Source: Lachnospiraceae bacterium (lineage in GTDB: Bacteria > Bacillota > Clostridia > Lachnospirales > Lachnospiraceae). Taken from it: a stretch of DNA of 47,445 bases. The stretch covers positions 1 to 47,445 of the forward strand of contig JAIKXH010000165.1 of assembly GCA_024684215.1 (NCBI GenBank), written 5' to 3'. The notes beneath the pieces are model-generated. The model was not told the DNA's origin. It worked only from the letters and a program-made list of their open reading frames with translations, and did no database searches. A program made the translations under genes and the position numbers. Shown here piece by piece: positions 34,091-41,678 of this stretch. The first letter of the stretch is position 1; every line of letters begins with the position of its first letter.

Positions 34091-34874
34091 ATTCAGCAAT
34101 TTTGCTTTTCTTGAAATCTGCGGTAAGACCGAATACCAGATAAAACACTATGGTAAGAACGACAAATATCAGCACAAACCAGTTGATTTCTTCATTCCAT
34201 TTTAGATAAACCGTAGCACCTGACAAAAGAAGCATTATTCCCGGATAGAAAATATCAAAATTTGCAGATCCCTTTTGCATATAATTATACAAAAGCCTTC
34301 CGAAGACCGTCACCAAAACTATAGCTGCCGCAAACTCAAAAATGTAAAACACCGTGCGCCTTGGCATCTCCATAAATGATATATAGCAAACCGGAATCGT
34401 CATAGAAAACAGAGTCAGATAGATTACCGAAACGATGGATACAAACTTGCTGCTTCCGCTTAGGCATGCTTCTATGCACCTGATTATCATTGCCGCTATC
34501 AAAAATCCGTATGCGGTAAACTGAAGCCCCGGAATGGTAAGACCTGTGTGCATCATTCCGCCGTAAAGCAGCGCTGCTACTGCTGTGATAAGCCTGCCGT
34601 TTTTCTCCTCAAAAGGATACTCTTCATTTGACATAAGCGCCTTAACCATCTCAACCAAGGGTTTTACAAAAAGGATCACTCCTGCCACCAGACTGACAAT
34701 GGTTATTCCATATGCGATATAATTAAATACATTTCCGGATTTAAGCGCATACTCATCACCGATGTTTGCACTATATATAGCCGCCGCTATACGCTCCCCG
34801 AACAAAATTATAAAGTATAGCGAAAATCCCACTATCTTCAGTTTATTCATTATAAGTTTCGTTTGCTTACTCAT
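34080..34874 (-). CDS. Polytopic membrane protein of unknown function
   Basis: 264 residues from the ATG at 34874, which has AAGGAGA nine bases upstream; longer starts lack one. About eight hydrophobic helices are visible, and the C-terminus is a short basic tail (DFKKSKIAESKK). No family recognised. It follows glf by 149 bp and could share its transcript. Its stop codon lies in the first of five tandem repeat units (33994-34090). Confidence 0.72.
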   Translation of the reverse strand: MSKQTKLIMNKLKIVGFSLYFIILFGERIAAAIYSANIGDEYALKSGNVFNYIAYGITIVSLVAGVILFVKPLVEMVKALMSNEEYPFEEKNGRLITAVAALLYGGMMHTGLTIPGLQFTAYGFLIAAMIIRCIEACLSGSSKFVSIVSVIYLTLFSMTIPVCYISFMEMPRRTVFYIFEFAAAIVLVTVFGRLLYNYMQKGSANFDIFYPGIMLLLSGATVYLKWNEEINWFVLIFVVLTIVFYLVFGLTADFKKSKIAESKK

Positions 34875-34958
34875 CCCCAATATCTCCTTTCGCATCACAA
34901 TAACCATTGGCTACGCTTCGCCCGTATCAGATTCTTTCAAAATCTCATTCACAGTGTT

Positions 34959-35030
34959 CTTACTTTGTGTTACAGCGATTTTAATTTATGTCACACTTTA
35001 TGTTTCAGCGGTCTTACTTTATGTTACAAC
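34959..35030. repeat. Imperfect tandem repeats at the 3' end of glf
   Basis: Three copies of CTTACTTTRTGTTACAGCG-like sequence start at 34959, 34992 and 35013 (periods 33 and 21). The copy at 35013 contains the glf stop codon. Two further copies lie downstream of the gene. Confidence 0.78.
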
Positions 35031-36301
35031 AACCTCGCGCAAAGTTCGAGTGCGGCCGCGATCACTGCGTCCATATCGTAATACTTGTATTCTCCGAGCC
35101 GTCCGCCAAAATAAACATTCCTCTCGTCCTTTGCAAGAGCTTTGTATTTGTCATAAAGCTGACTGTTTTTTTCATCATTTACCGGATAATACGGCTCATC
35201 CCCCGGGTGCCACTCCAAGCTGTACTCCCTGCTTATCACGGTTTTACCGCTTATCTCGTTTTTATCATCTATCTCGCTTTTATCACTTATCTCGTTTTTA
35301 TCGTTTATCCTGTTCTCACCGCCTGTTACACCGGTAGCGGTTTGATGCTGCTCTACTATATTCTCAAACCACTTATGCTCAATTATCCTGGTATACGGAG
35401 TCTCTGCATCCGTATAATTTATAACGGCATTTCCTTGAAAATCAGGTGTATTTAAGACCTCATTTTCAAACCGAAGCGACCTGTACTCAAGCCTTCCCAA
35501 TTTGTATTCGAAATACGCATCAATGGGGCCCGTGTAAATCACAGTTTTTGCTAAATGTTTGTATTTTTCTTTATTTGACAGATAGCCTCCTAAGTCAGAC
35601 TTACCATCCCCTACTTTTGACAAATGACCTCCTAAGTCAGACATACCATCCCCCGCTTTTGACAAATAATCCTCGCAAAGCCTTACTTCTATCCCCTCAA
35701 GCATATTTTCAACCATTTTGGTATAGCCCCCGATGGGAATACCCTGGTATTTTGCATTGAAATAATTGTTATCAAAAGTAAAACGCACCGGCAATCGCTT
35801 TATAATAAACGCGGGCAAATCCTTGCAATTTCTTCCCCATTGCTTCTCGGTATAGCCTTTAACCAGCTTTTCAAAAATATCTCGCCCAACCAAACTTATC
35901 GCCTGCTCTTCGAGATTTTTAGGCTCGCCCTTTATCTCGCTTCGCTGCCTGTCTATCTCGGCCTTGGCCTCCTGTGCCGTCTCGACACCCCACATTTCCT
36001 TAAAAGTGTTCATATTAAACGGCAGAGAATACAGCTCTCCTTTATAATTGGCTTTGGGCGAATTTATATAATTGTTGAACCCGGCAAACCTGCTTACAAA
36101 GTCCCATACTTCCTTATTGTTTGTGTGGAAAATATGTGCCCCGTACCTGTGAACATTTATTCCTTCAATATTTTCGGTATAGACATTTCCACCGATATGA
36201 GACCTTTTGTCTATAACAAGTACGCTTTTGCCTGCCGCCTTTGCTTCATGTGCAAATGTCGCACCGTACAGTCCTGCTCCCACTATCAAATAATCATACA
36301 T
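35024..36301 (-). CDS. glf: UDP-galactopyranose mutase with two in-frame repeat insertions
   Basis: 425 residues against about 370 usual. The FAD-binding start YDYLIVGAGLYGATFAHEA, IGGNVYTENIEGINVHRYGAHIFHTN, SLPFNMNTF, GYTEKQWGR, PIGGYTKMVENML, TGPIDAYFEYKLGRLEYRSLRFE, TVISREYSLEW and EPYYPVNDEKN are all present, so the enzyme core looks intact. It interconverts UDP-galactopyranose and UDP-galactofuranose for surface glycans. The extra length comes from a duplicated 14-residue block (HLSKVGDGKSDLGG type) and an Asp-Lys-Asn-Glu-Ile-Ser repeat of three units, both placed in surface loops. It starts 26 bp after the DUF2974 gene (AAAGGAAAC ahead of ATG). Confidence 0.93.
   Translation of the reverse strand: MYDYLIVGAGLYGATFAHEAKAAGKSVLVIDKRSHIGGNVYTENIEGINVHRYGAHIFHTNNKEVWDFVSRFAGFNNYINSPKANYKGELYSLPFNMNTFKEMWGVETAQEAKAEIDRQRSEIKGEPKNLEEQAISLVGRDIFEKLVKGYTEKQWGRNCKDLPAFIIKRLPVRFTFDNNYFNAKYQGIPIGGYTKMVENMLEGIEVRLCEDYLSKAGDGMSDLGGHLSKVGDGKSDLGGYLSNKEKYKHLAKTVIYTGPIDAYFEYKLGRLEYRSLRFENEVLNTPDFQGNAVINYTDAETPYTRIIEHKWFENIVEQHQTATGVTGGENRINDKNEISDKSEIDDKNEISGKTVISREYSLEWHPGDEPYYPVNDEKNSQLYDKYKALAKDERNVYFGGRLGEYKYYDMDAVIAAALELCARLL
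35251..35304. repeat. 18-bp in-frame tandem repeat inside glf
   Basis: Three 18-bp units starting at 35251, 35269 and 35287 encode hexapeptides KNEISG / KSEIDD / KNEISD. They sit just before the conserved TVISREY motif, where the family normally has a short loop. Confidence 0.9.
35586..35669. repeat. 42-bp in-frame tandem duplication inside glf
   Basis: Two 42-bp units (35586-35627, 35628-35669) encode YLSKAGDGMSDLGG and HLSKVGDGKSDLGG, an insertion in the substrate-domain loop region before the TGPIDAYFEY motif. Confidence 0.93.
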
Positions 36302-36327
36302 ATTCGTTTCCTTTAATTAGTTGCAGA

Positions 36328-38088
36328 TCAAAGTTTCCTCAAAAGATGTATTATCTCAAGCAATGCATCTATCAAAAAAACAACTCCACAACTGATAGTA
36401 TATATACTCTGATTTATATTCGGAACAACAAGAATATACAGGCCCAGTATTATCGCAACCACACCTTCCAAAGCAAATCTGATTCTTACCGACAGATCAC
36501 CTTTGTTATTTTTAAATACAATGGCGCACTGATATGCACATAACAAAAATGCACTTCCAAAGGCCGCACTTGTAACAAGGAAAAGTGCATCTTCCTTTAC
36601 TATAAGCAGCGTAAAAGCCACTATCATAAGAACACATATACTGACTCTGAGTCTCTCCTTTTTCAGGTTCCACTGTGATTTTTTAAGATGGATAAGTGTG
36701 ATGACAACTTCAAACACTGTGCTTGCGAAAGCCAAAACAGCCAGGAAAGCCTGCAAAAAATTCTCCGGAATAACAAGGCACAACACTCCAAGCACAACCA
36801 TAATCGCTATATGAATTGCAGATACAGCCCTGGTTCCCTTGGATATGTTTTTAAAGCCTTTCTTTTTTCCCAGTTCGTCAACAATGCTCTGCCTTACATT
36901 GTTCAAAATATATGTGCCCGCACCTTTACCGCTGACAACACTTGTTATAACATTTTCAAAAGCTGCCGGACCTTTTTTTGCAAAATCCATAATGGTTACC
37001 GCGCCGCCTTCACTCATAGCATCAAAAAGAGAATTTACAAAAGATTCTCTGGCGTCCGAATCCATCTTTTCAATCAATTTATCCAAAACCGAATTGAGCT
37101 TTTTGCTTTCAGGAATATAGTCTGATACATACTCAAAACTACCGTCTGAAATTTCCCAGCTCATCATATCATGAGCAAGAAGCTGCTTTCCGTTACTCTT
37201 TACTATGTAATTTACAGGAACTTTGGGCTCAAAAATATGCCCCACAACACAATAATCCGGAGTATATCTCACGCACTTGTCCGCAATTATATCTATAAGG
37301 CTCACATCCAGAATCTCGCTACAAAAACCGGGCGAATCGTTAAGATAGATTTTTTTGATTTTATCCTGAAGCCGACCCGGGGCCACTTCACCGGCTTTTA
37401 CTTTTTCATCCTCCCCGTTAACTGATTCATACGGCTGCGAATTATCTGTTTTCGCTTTACCATTCTCTTTTTCTGTAAGATAGGCCGTAGCGTACAGCGC
37501 CAGATTTCCGCCCTTCGAATGCCCCACGACATAGAGATTGTCCCTCTTTTTTGCCTGCATTCTCAAGTACTCCAACGCCTTTTCCTGCGCCGGTACTCTC
37601 GTATAGCTGAGCATGAAATCCTCTTTCCAGCCCACTATAGTCTCGTCCGTTCCCCTAAATGCAACAACACTGCTGCCATCATCCAGCACAAAAGTAACCG
37701 CCGAAAACTGTATATTCGACGCAGGATCGGTCTCCTGTACATAGTCTTCGACTATAATCTCTCCAAACCTCTTAGATGCCGCAGCCGCCTCCACAAAAGG
37801 AATGTTAAAATCCATCGACATAATGAATTTAAACACAATCTCCTCAGCAGGCTTTGACGCTAAATCCTTTATTTTTATCTGCTTACAAGGCGAAGCCGCA
37901 GCCTCCTCAGTCCTTGCAGCCAAAGCATCCATTTGTCCTGCGTCAGTCCTTAGCGTTTCACTTTGGAAAAAATCTGTGTAATCGATATAACTTAAATAGC
38001 AGAACACCACATTGTCTATATCTGAAAGAGGCTTTTCCGAAAATGATAAATCGCCTCTCCATTTAATATAATCCGTAATATTTGACAT
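36328..38088 (-). CDS. DUF2974 (Mbeg1-like) alpha/beta-hydrolase with C-terminal membrane domain
   Basis: 586 residues from the ATG at 38088 (AGGA upstream; a GTG at 38124 is the alternative). The N-terminal hydrolase (about 1-330) has VVAFRGTDETIVGWKEDF and the nucleophile elbow VVGHSKGGNLALYA (Ser), then LNDSPGFC. A helical linker (about 335-430) precedes about six membrane helices (about 435-586) that resemble DUF308/HdeD-like repeats. A lipase or esterase activity at the membrane is plausible, but the substrate is unknown. It is followed by glf after 26 bp, so the pair is probably one transcript. Confidence 0.83.
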   Translation of the reverse strand: MSNITDYIKWRGDLSFSEKPLSDIDNVVFCYLSYIDYTDFFQSETLRTDAGQMDALAARTEEAAASPCKQIKIKDLASKPAEEIVFKFIMSMDFNIPFVEAAAASKRFGEIIVEDYVQETDPASNIQFSAVTFVLDDGSSVVAFRGTDETIVGWKEDFMLSYTRVPAQEKALEYLRMQAKKRDNLYVVGHSKGGNLALYATAYLTEKENGKAKTDNSQPYESVNGEDEKVKAGEVAPGRLQDKIKKIYLNDSPGFCSEILDVSLIDIIADKCVRYTPDYCVVGHIFEPKVPVNYIVKSNGKQLLAHDMMSWEISDGSFEYVSDYIPESKKLNSVLDKLIEKMDSDARESFVNSLFDAMSEGGAVTIMDFAKKGPAAFENVITSVVSGKGAGTYILNNVRQSIVDELGKKKGFKNISKGTRAVSAIHIAIMVVLGVLCLVIPENFLQAFLAVLAFASTVFEVVITLIHLKKSQWNLKKERLRVSICVLMIVAFTLLIVKEDALFLVTSAAFGSAFLLCAYQCAIVFKNNKGDLSVRIRFALEGVVAIILGLYILVVPNINQSIYTISCGVVFLIDALLEIIHLLRKL

Positions 38089-38145
38089 AACTGATTCTAT
38101 CCTATATTGGTACTTTTCCTGCACTTCTCGCCGTTTGCAATACCC

Positions 38146-38181
38146 ACAAAAATAAAGTGCAGATATAACTATCTACACTTT
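38146..38181 (-). terminator. Rho-independent terminator of the MerR-methyltransferase gene
   Basis: On the minus strand AAAGTGTAGATA pairs with TATCTGCACTTT (one G-U) around a 4-base loop, followed by ATTTTTGT. It is about 55 bp past the stop. Confidence 0.93.
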
Positions 38182-38234
38182 ACCATTTTGCAATATTAAT
38201 TTCCACCCGATTAAGAAAACAACTCTAAGAATCT

Positions 38235-39416
38235 TCAATTAAAGCAATGCCAGAACTGCGATCCGATCTCAATCTTAATCTCGCCATTCTCCTGAATTAT
38301 TTTATCAAAATATTGTCTAATCGCATTTGCTTTATCACCTATGTATTTCTCCTGCTCCGGATAATACTCTTTCATTCTCTGCAAAAGCTCATCGGCATTA
38401 TTATAGTGCCAGCAATTCGACAATATCACCGACTCGGTTTTGGCAAAATGCTTCCCAAGCATCGCTATGCACGCATCTCTCTTTTCGGTTTGCATTTTCA
38501 CCTTTTCATCGATGAAATCACTTTTCAGTCCGAGATCATCCATCGTTTTTTTGAAAAACACATTCCAAAATCCCACATTTGCCCCGTTATACGAAAACAT
38601 TCCGCCCTTTTTCAAGACCTTTGAAGCCCTCTCTACCAAAGCCTCCGGATTTTTAAGTTCATAATCAATATAATGAGCAATGATCAAATCGTATTTCTTG
38701 TTTTTCTCGATATTTTTCCAGGCACTTTCCTCCTCAAGATTTTCAAACTCAAGAGAAATATTTACGCCCTCGGGGAGTCCACCCTTGTTATTCTCAAGAT
38801 ACTCCGCAAAATTGTCGGCCCAGCTTCCGTGAATATCATACGCAAAAATGCTTGCACCCGCAGGAATTTCACTTACATTATTCCTCCAAAGCTTAGCAAA
38901 ACCGCATCCAAGATCTAATATTTTCTCATCCTTTTTTATATTTAACGACTTAAAAATCTTTACATACCAATCTTCCTCTGAACCGGTATGTTTAAGTGCA
39001 TCCCAGTGTCTCTCATCGGCGCTTTGATCGAGGCTTACATTTTGAACAATCTCAGCAACATCATCCCAGTCAAGCTTTTCATTTTTTCTGTCAAGCGTAC
39101 GATTGATTGCATCTATCACCTTTTCGGTCCGGTAGCGTTTCTCCTCCATAACCTTAAGCTGCATGCGAAGCGCATCCTCGATATTTGACGCCTCACCATT
39201 AACAAGATTATCCCTGATTTCTTCGAGAGAAAAACCTATTTGTTTGAGCGCAACGATCTTTTCCAAAACCTGCAAAGCCGCCTTGTCATAGAGCCTGTAA
39301 TTTCCTTCCGAATAATCAGTCGGCTTTAGCAGTCCCTTTTCATCGTACAACCTCACAGCTTTTTGAGAAACTCCTGCCTTCTTGGCAATCTCACCTGATG
39401 TCATTTTTTTATCCAT
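38235..39416 (-). CDS. MerR-family regulator fused to SAM-dependent methyltransferase
   Basis: 393 residues. The N-terminal MerR winged-helix (about 1-75: TSGEIAKKAGVSQKAVRLYDEKGLL, LKQIGFSLEEI) and a dimerisation helix (about 80-130) are joined to a class I methyltransferase (about 150-390) with motif I ILDLGCGFAKLWRN and ASKVLKKGGMFSYNGA. Such fusions are known: the C-terminal domain may sense or modify a small molecule and the MerR part controls promoters. The gene has a mer-type promoter (TTGACT-19 bp-TAAGGT), so it very likely regulates itself. The start is fixed by AAGGAGG. It is monocistronic, with its own terminator. Confidence 0.92.
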   Translation of the reverse strand: MDKKMTSGEIAKKAGVSQKAVRLYDEKGLLKPTDYSEGNYRLYDKAALQVLEKIVALKQIGFSLEEIRDNLVNGEASNIEDALRMQLKVMEEKRYRTEKVIDAINRTLDRKNEKLDWDDVAEIVQNVSLDQSADERHWDALKHTGSEEDWYVKIFKSLNIKKDEKILDLGCGFAKLWRNNVSEIPAGASIFAYDIHGSWADNFAEYLENNKGGLPEGVNISLEFENLEEESAWKNIEKNKKYDLIIAHYIDYELKNPEALVERASKVLKKGGMFSYNGANVGFWNVFFKKTMDDLGLKSDFIDEKVKMQTEKRDACIAMLGKHFAKTESVILSNCWHYNNADELLQRMKEYYPEQEKYIGDKANAIRQYFDKIIQENGEIKIEIGSQFWHCFN

Positions 39417-39446
39417 AACGGAACCTCCTTTTTTCTTTATAAATCC

Positions 39447-39477
39447 ACCTTAAGGGGTTCCCCAAGGGAAGAGTCAA
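39447..39477 (-). promoter_or_regulatory. MerR-type promoter (19-bp spacer) of the MerR-methyltransferase gene
   Basis: TTGACT (39472-39477), exactly 19 bp, then TAAGGT (39447-39452) on the minus strand. The spacer contains the dyad CTTGGGG-aa-CCCCTTAAG. Over-long 19-bp spacers with a central dyad are the hallmark of MerR-activated promoters, and both hexamers equal those of the classical mer promoter. Confidence 0.88.
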
Positions 39478-39500
39478 GAGGGTTTTTTCAAAAATTTTTC

Positions 39501-39610
39501 AATCCTGTTTCTGCAATTTTTTATAATCCTGTTTTTTCAAAAACTCCTACAATCCTGTATTTTCAAGAATCCTTACAAACCTGTTTTTCAAAATCTCTTA
39601 CAATCCAAAT
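39501..39610. repeat. About 25-bp tandem repeats continuing from the YjbR-MGMT stop codon
   Basis: Five units begin (plus strand, AATCCTG or variant) at 39501, 39525, 39551, 39577 and 39602, with periods 24, 26, 26 and 25. The last is the real gene end. In coding sense units read CAGGATTGTA(A/G)GAG...TTTTGAAA, so Leu-stop is reproduced. The array stops 24 bp short of the MerR promoter's -35. Confidence 0.9.
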
Positions 39611-40368
39611 TTGCTCAAATCAACCTTGCCCGAAACAACTTCCACGCCATCTGCCTCAAGTAATCTCTGCTGCACTTTGTCTCCTCCAAAGACAAACGCC
39701 TCCGCCAACTCTCCCTTTGAATTCACAACCCTATAGCAAGGAATGTTTTCCGGGTCTGGGTTTTTGTGGAGCGCATTTCCAACCGCTCTGGACATCTTCG
39801 GATTTCCGGCCATCTCCGCAACCTTTCCGTATGTTGCAACTTTCCCTTTTGGAATTTTTTTGACCGCCTCATATATTCTTTTAGTCGGAGTATCCGATAT
39901 CATTTGATAACTGTCGGCAATTCTGGCTTTTATTTCCTCCAGCGAAACTGTGCCGTCCAGCAAGATTGTAATCCAATTTTTCTTGCTCATGTGATAAGCC
40001 GGCAGGTAACCATTGGTTCCGGCAACCATTGATATAAAATCTGTATCGGCTTTAACATTTATAATCCAAACATCGCCAAATATCTCATTCTTTGCCGCAC
40101 CGTAAATTCCGGTTTCTTCATAGCCAAGCGGTTCATTCCTTGCCGCACCGTAAATTCCGGTTTCTTCATAGCCTAATGACACATCGTATCGCTCAATGTT
40201 TCCGGCAATACCAAGTTTCTCACGGCCTACATTCATCACGATTGCGAACCACTTGCCGGAATACATTTCCTTGAATGTCTCATATTGCGGGTACTGATGC
40301 CAAGGATGCTCCGGCTTTACTTTATAATTTTTAAAAATAAACTCTTCTACTTTTTTAACCAAGTCCAT
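39598..40368 (-). CDS. MmcQ/YjbR-like domain fused to MGMT-like (Ogt/ATL) DNA-repair domain
   Basis: 256 residues. The N-terminal YjbR/MmcQ-type DNA-binding-like domain (about 1-160: HPWHQYPQYETFKEMYSGKWFAIVM, AYHMSKKNWITILLDG) is followed by an alkyltransferase-type domain (about 163-245: YEAVKKIPKGKVATYGKVAEMAG, SRAVGNALHKNP, IPCYRVVNSKGEL). The reactive Cys211 is present but the usual PCHR is PCYR, so the His that activates the Cys is replaced by Tyr; alkyl transfer may be weak or the protein may only recognise damage. A 16-residue block (YEETGIYGAA...) is duplicated in the N-terminal domain. Promoter and ribosome site are good. Confidence 0.87.
   Translation of the reverse strand: MDLVKKVEEFIFKNYKVKPEHPWHQYPQYETFKEMYSGKWFAIVMNVGREKLGIAGNIERYDVSLGYEETGIYGAARNEPLGYEETGIYGAAKNEIFGDVWIINVKADTDFISMVAGTNGYLPAYHMSKKNWITILLDGTVSLEEIKARIADSYQMISDTPTKRIYEAVKKIPKGKVATYGKVAEMAGNPKMSRAVGNALHKNPDPENIPCYRVVNSKGELAEAFVFGGDKVQQRLLEADGVEVVSGKVDLSKFGL
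40086..40181. repeat. 48-bp in-frame tandem duplication in the YjbR-MGMT gene
   Basis: Two 48-bp units (40086-40133, 40134-40181) encode the same 16 residues, GYEETGIYGAA(R/K)NE plus two variable ones. Identity is very high over the first 39 bases, suggesting a recent event. Confidence 0.95.
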
Positions 40369-40499
40369 TTTTACCTTCCTATTTCATACACCACATACTT
40401 TGCTTTCCGCTTTGCTTTATGCTTATACTTTATTTTGTAGCCTCATATTTACTTTGCAAATTTATCTTTTGGGCTATTAATATCACTTCACTTATAGTT

Positions 40500-40528
40500 A
40501 GAATATTCTCACAATAAAACAGTGTCAA
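40500..40528 (-). promoter_or_regulatory. Promoter of the YjbR-MGMT gene
   Basis: A perfect -35 TTGACA (40523-40528), 17-bp spacer and TATTCT (40500-40505) on the minus strand, inside the palindrome AGAATATTCT. The leader of about 130 bases is AT-rich with GCAAAG repeats. The 320-bp gap 40369-40688 holds only this promoter and the 40-bp repeats. Confidence 0.75.
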
Positions 40529-40608
40529 GTTCTGCCTTGGCTACTCTAGATCACCGACCTCTATAATTTTACATCTGTCTCTTTTTAACTATCTTTTCCA
40601 ACAAATAT

Positions 40609-40728
40609 CTACAACAATTTCTCTCTGATTTTCTTCTCTATCGTAATTCTACAACAGTTTCTATCTGATTTTCTTCTCTATCGTAATTCTACAACAGTTT
40701 CTCTCTGATTTTCTCCTCTATGAATTTT
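40609..40728. repeat. Three exact-period 40-bp repeats of a gene 3' end including the stop codon
   Basis: Units start at 40609, 40649 and 40689 (period exactly 40). The unit 40689-40728 is the coding end of the PD-(D/E)XK-like gene (residues EEKIREKLL plus stop). The two others lie downstream of the gene and each end in the same TTGTTGTAG-type sequence with few changes. 40 bp is not a codon multiple. Confidence 0.95.
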
Positions 40729-41486
40729 GTATCCAGCGGCATTTCTCCAGATTCCATTGAAAACAAAAGATTATATCCCGCTTCATATCCGCAGGCCTCA
40801 TACATTTTTATTTTCTTCAATGCCCTCATAGCATATTCCCCATCATCAATAAGCCCAAAATGCTCCCAATAAATCGTCCTTCTTTCCCGCAAATTCAAAA
40901 GAGCAAAATCAGGATAGACATTCTTTCCATTTTTCAGTTCCACCTTTGGCTCATAGCAATAAGGTACTTTCATTCTGAAAAACATGTCTGCAAGTATTTT
41001 CTCAGACTTGGATCTCACACGCTCTCCTCTATCTGTCAAATATTGATTTTCATTTGGAAAAGAATTTATGTTCCCCGCATGGCTCTGCTCCCAGCTTTTA
41101 ATAAACTCAGCATCCGTAGGGTAGATAGGGGTTATCAATTCCTTTCTACCAACAGACAAATCTGAGAATGCCCTTTCGAATTTTGAAATGTCATAAGATT
41201 TAACAAAACTGCTTATCCTTTTCCTCTGCTGAATCATAATTTTCAATACAGACCTATCATAGTCTTTTTGTATTATTTTTCTAGCAATATCTCTGTCAGC
41301 TTTTTTTATATATTCTCTTTTTCCGTTGGGTCTTTTGAAATAGTACTGATATCCATTTTCCCTCTTATGTCCATATACAATTTCGCCTTCAAAATCATTA
41401 TTATTTCTAATCCGTTTCTCAGCTTTTTCAATCAAACTATCCAATAGCTTTATTTCTTTTTTTAATTCAATTTTACAGTCTTTCAA
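40689..41486 (-). CDS. PD-(D/E)XK-like nuclease-fold protein
   Basis: 265 residues, cytosolic. The coiled N-terminal half (about 1-100, with EKAEKRIRNN and the basic FKRPNGKREYIKKADRD) precedes a C-terminal region with a nuclease-like pattern: Glu162 (RSKSEKILADMF), YCYEPKVEL, Asp193 (VYPDFALL) and Glu208 (IYWEHFG), followed by an Arg/Lys-rich helix. The usual ExK Lys is replaced by EHF, as in some PD-(D/E)XK branches. No homologue is named with confidence. The start is TTG, supported by GAGGGG five bases upstream. Its nearest rightward neighbour is the 53-bp repeat array, and its own 3' end is triplicated. Confidence 0.75.
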   Translation of the reverse strand: MKDCKIELKKEIKLLDSLIEKAEKRIRNNNDFEGEIVYGHKRENGYQYYFKRPNGKREYIKKADRDIARKIIQKDYDRSVLKIMIQQRKRISSFVKSYDISKFERAFSDLSVGRKELITPIYPTDAEFIKSWEQSHAGNINSFPNENQYLTDRGERVRSKSEKILADMFFRMKVPYCYEPKVELKNGKNVYPDFALLNLRERRTIYWEHFGLIDDGEYAMRALKKIKMYEACGYEAGYNLLFSMESGEMPLDTKFIEEKIREKLL

Positions 41487-41678
41487 TTATTCCCCCTCTT
41501 AATGTAAAAAAGTACCAAACAGTACAAAATAATGCAAAACATTTCATTCTAAAACGGAATCACTTGTGAGAATAAATCACATAGAAATTTGTAGACATAC
41601 AGAATATACCTTACTTATCCCTGTGATGCAACATCATAATGATAAAATAATTATAAAATTTCCTTGTTTATATGGTTT

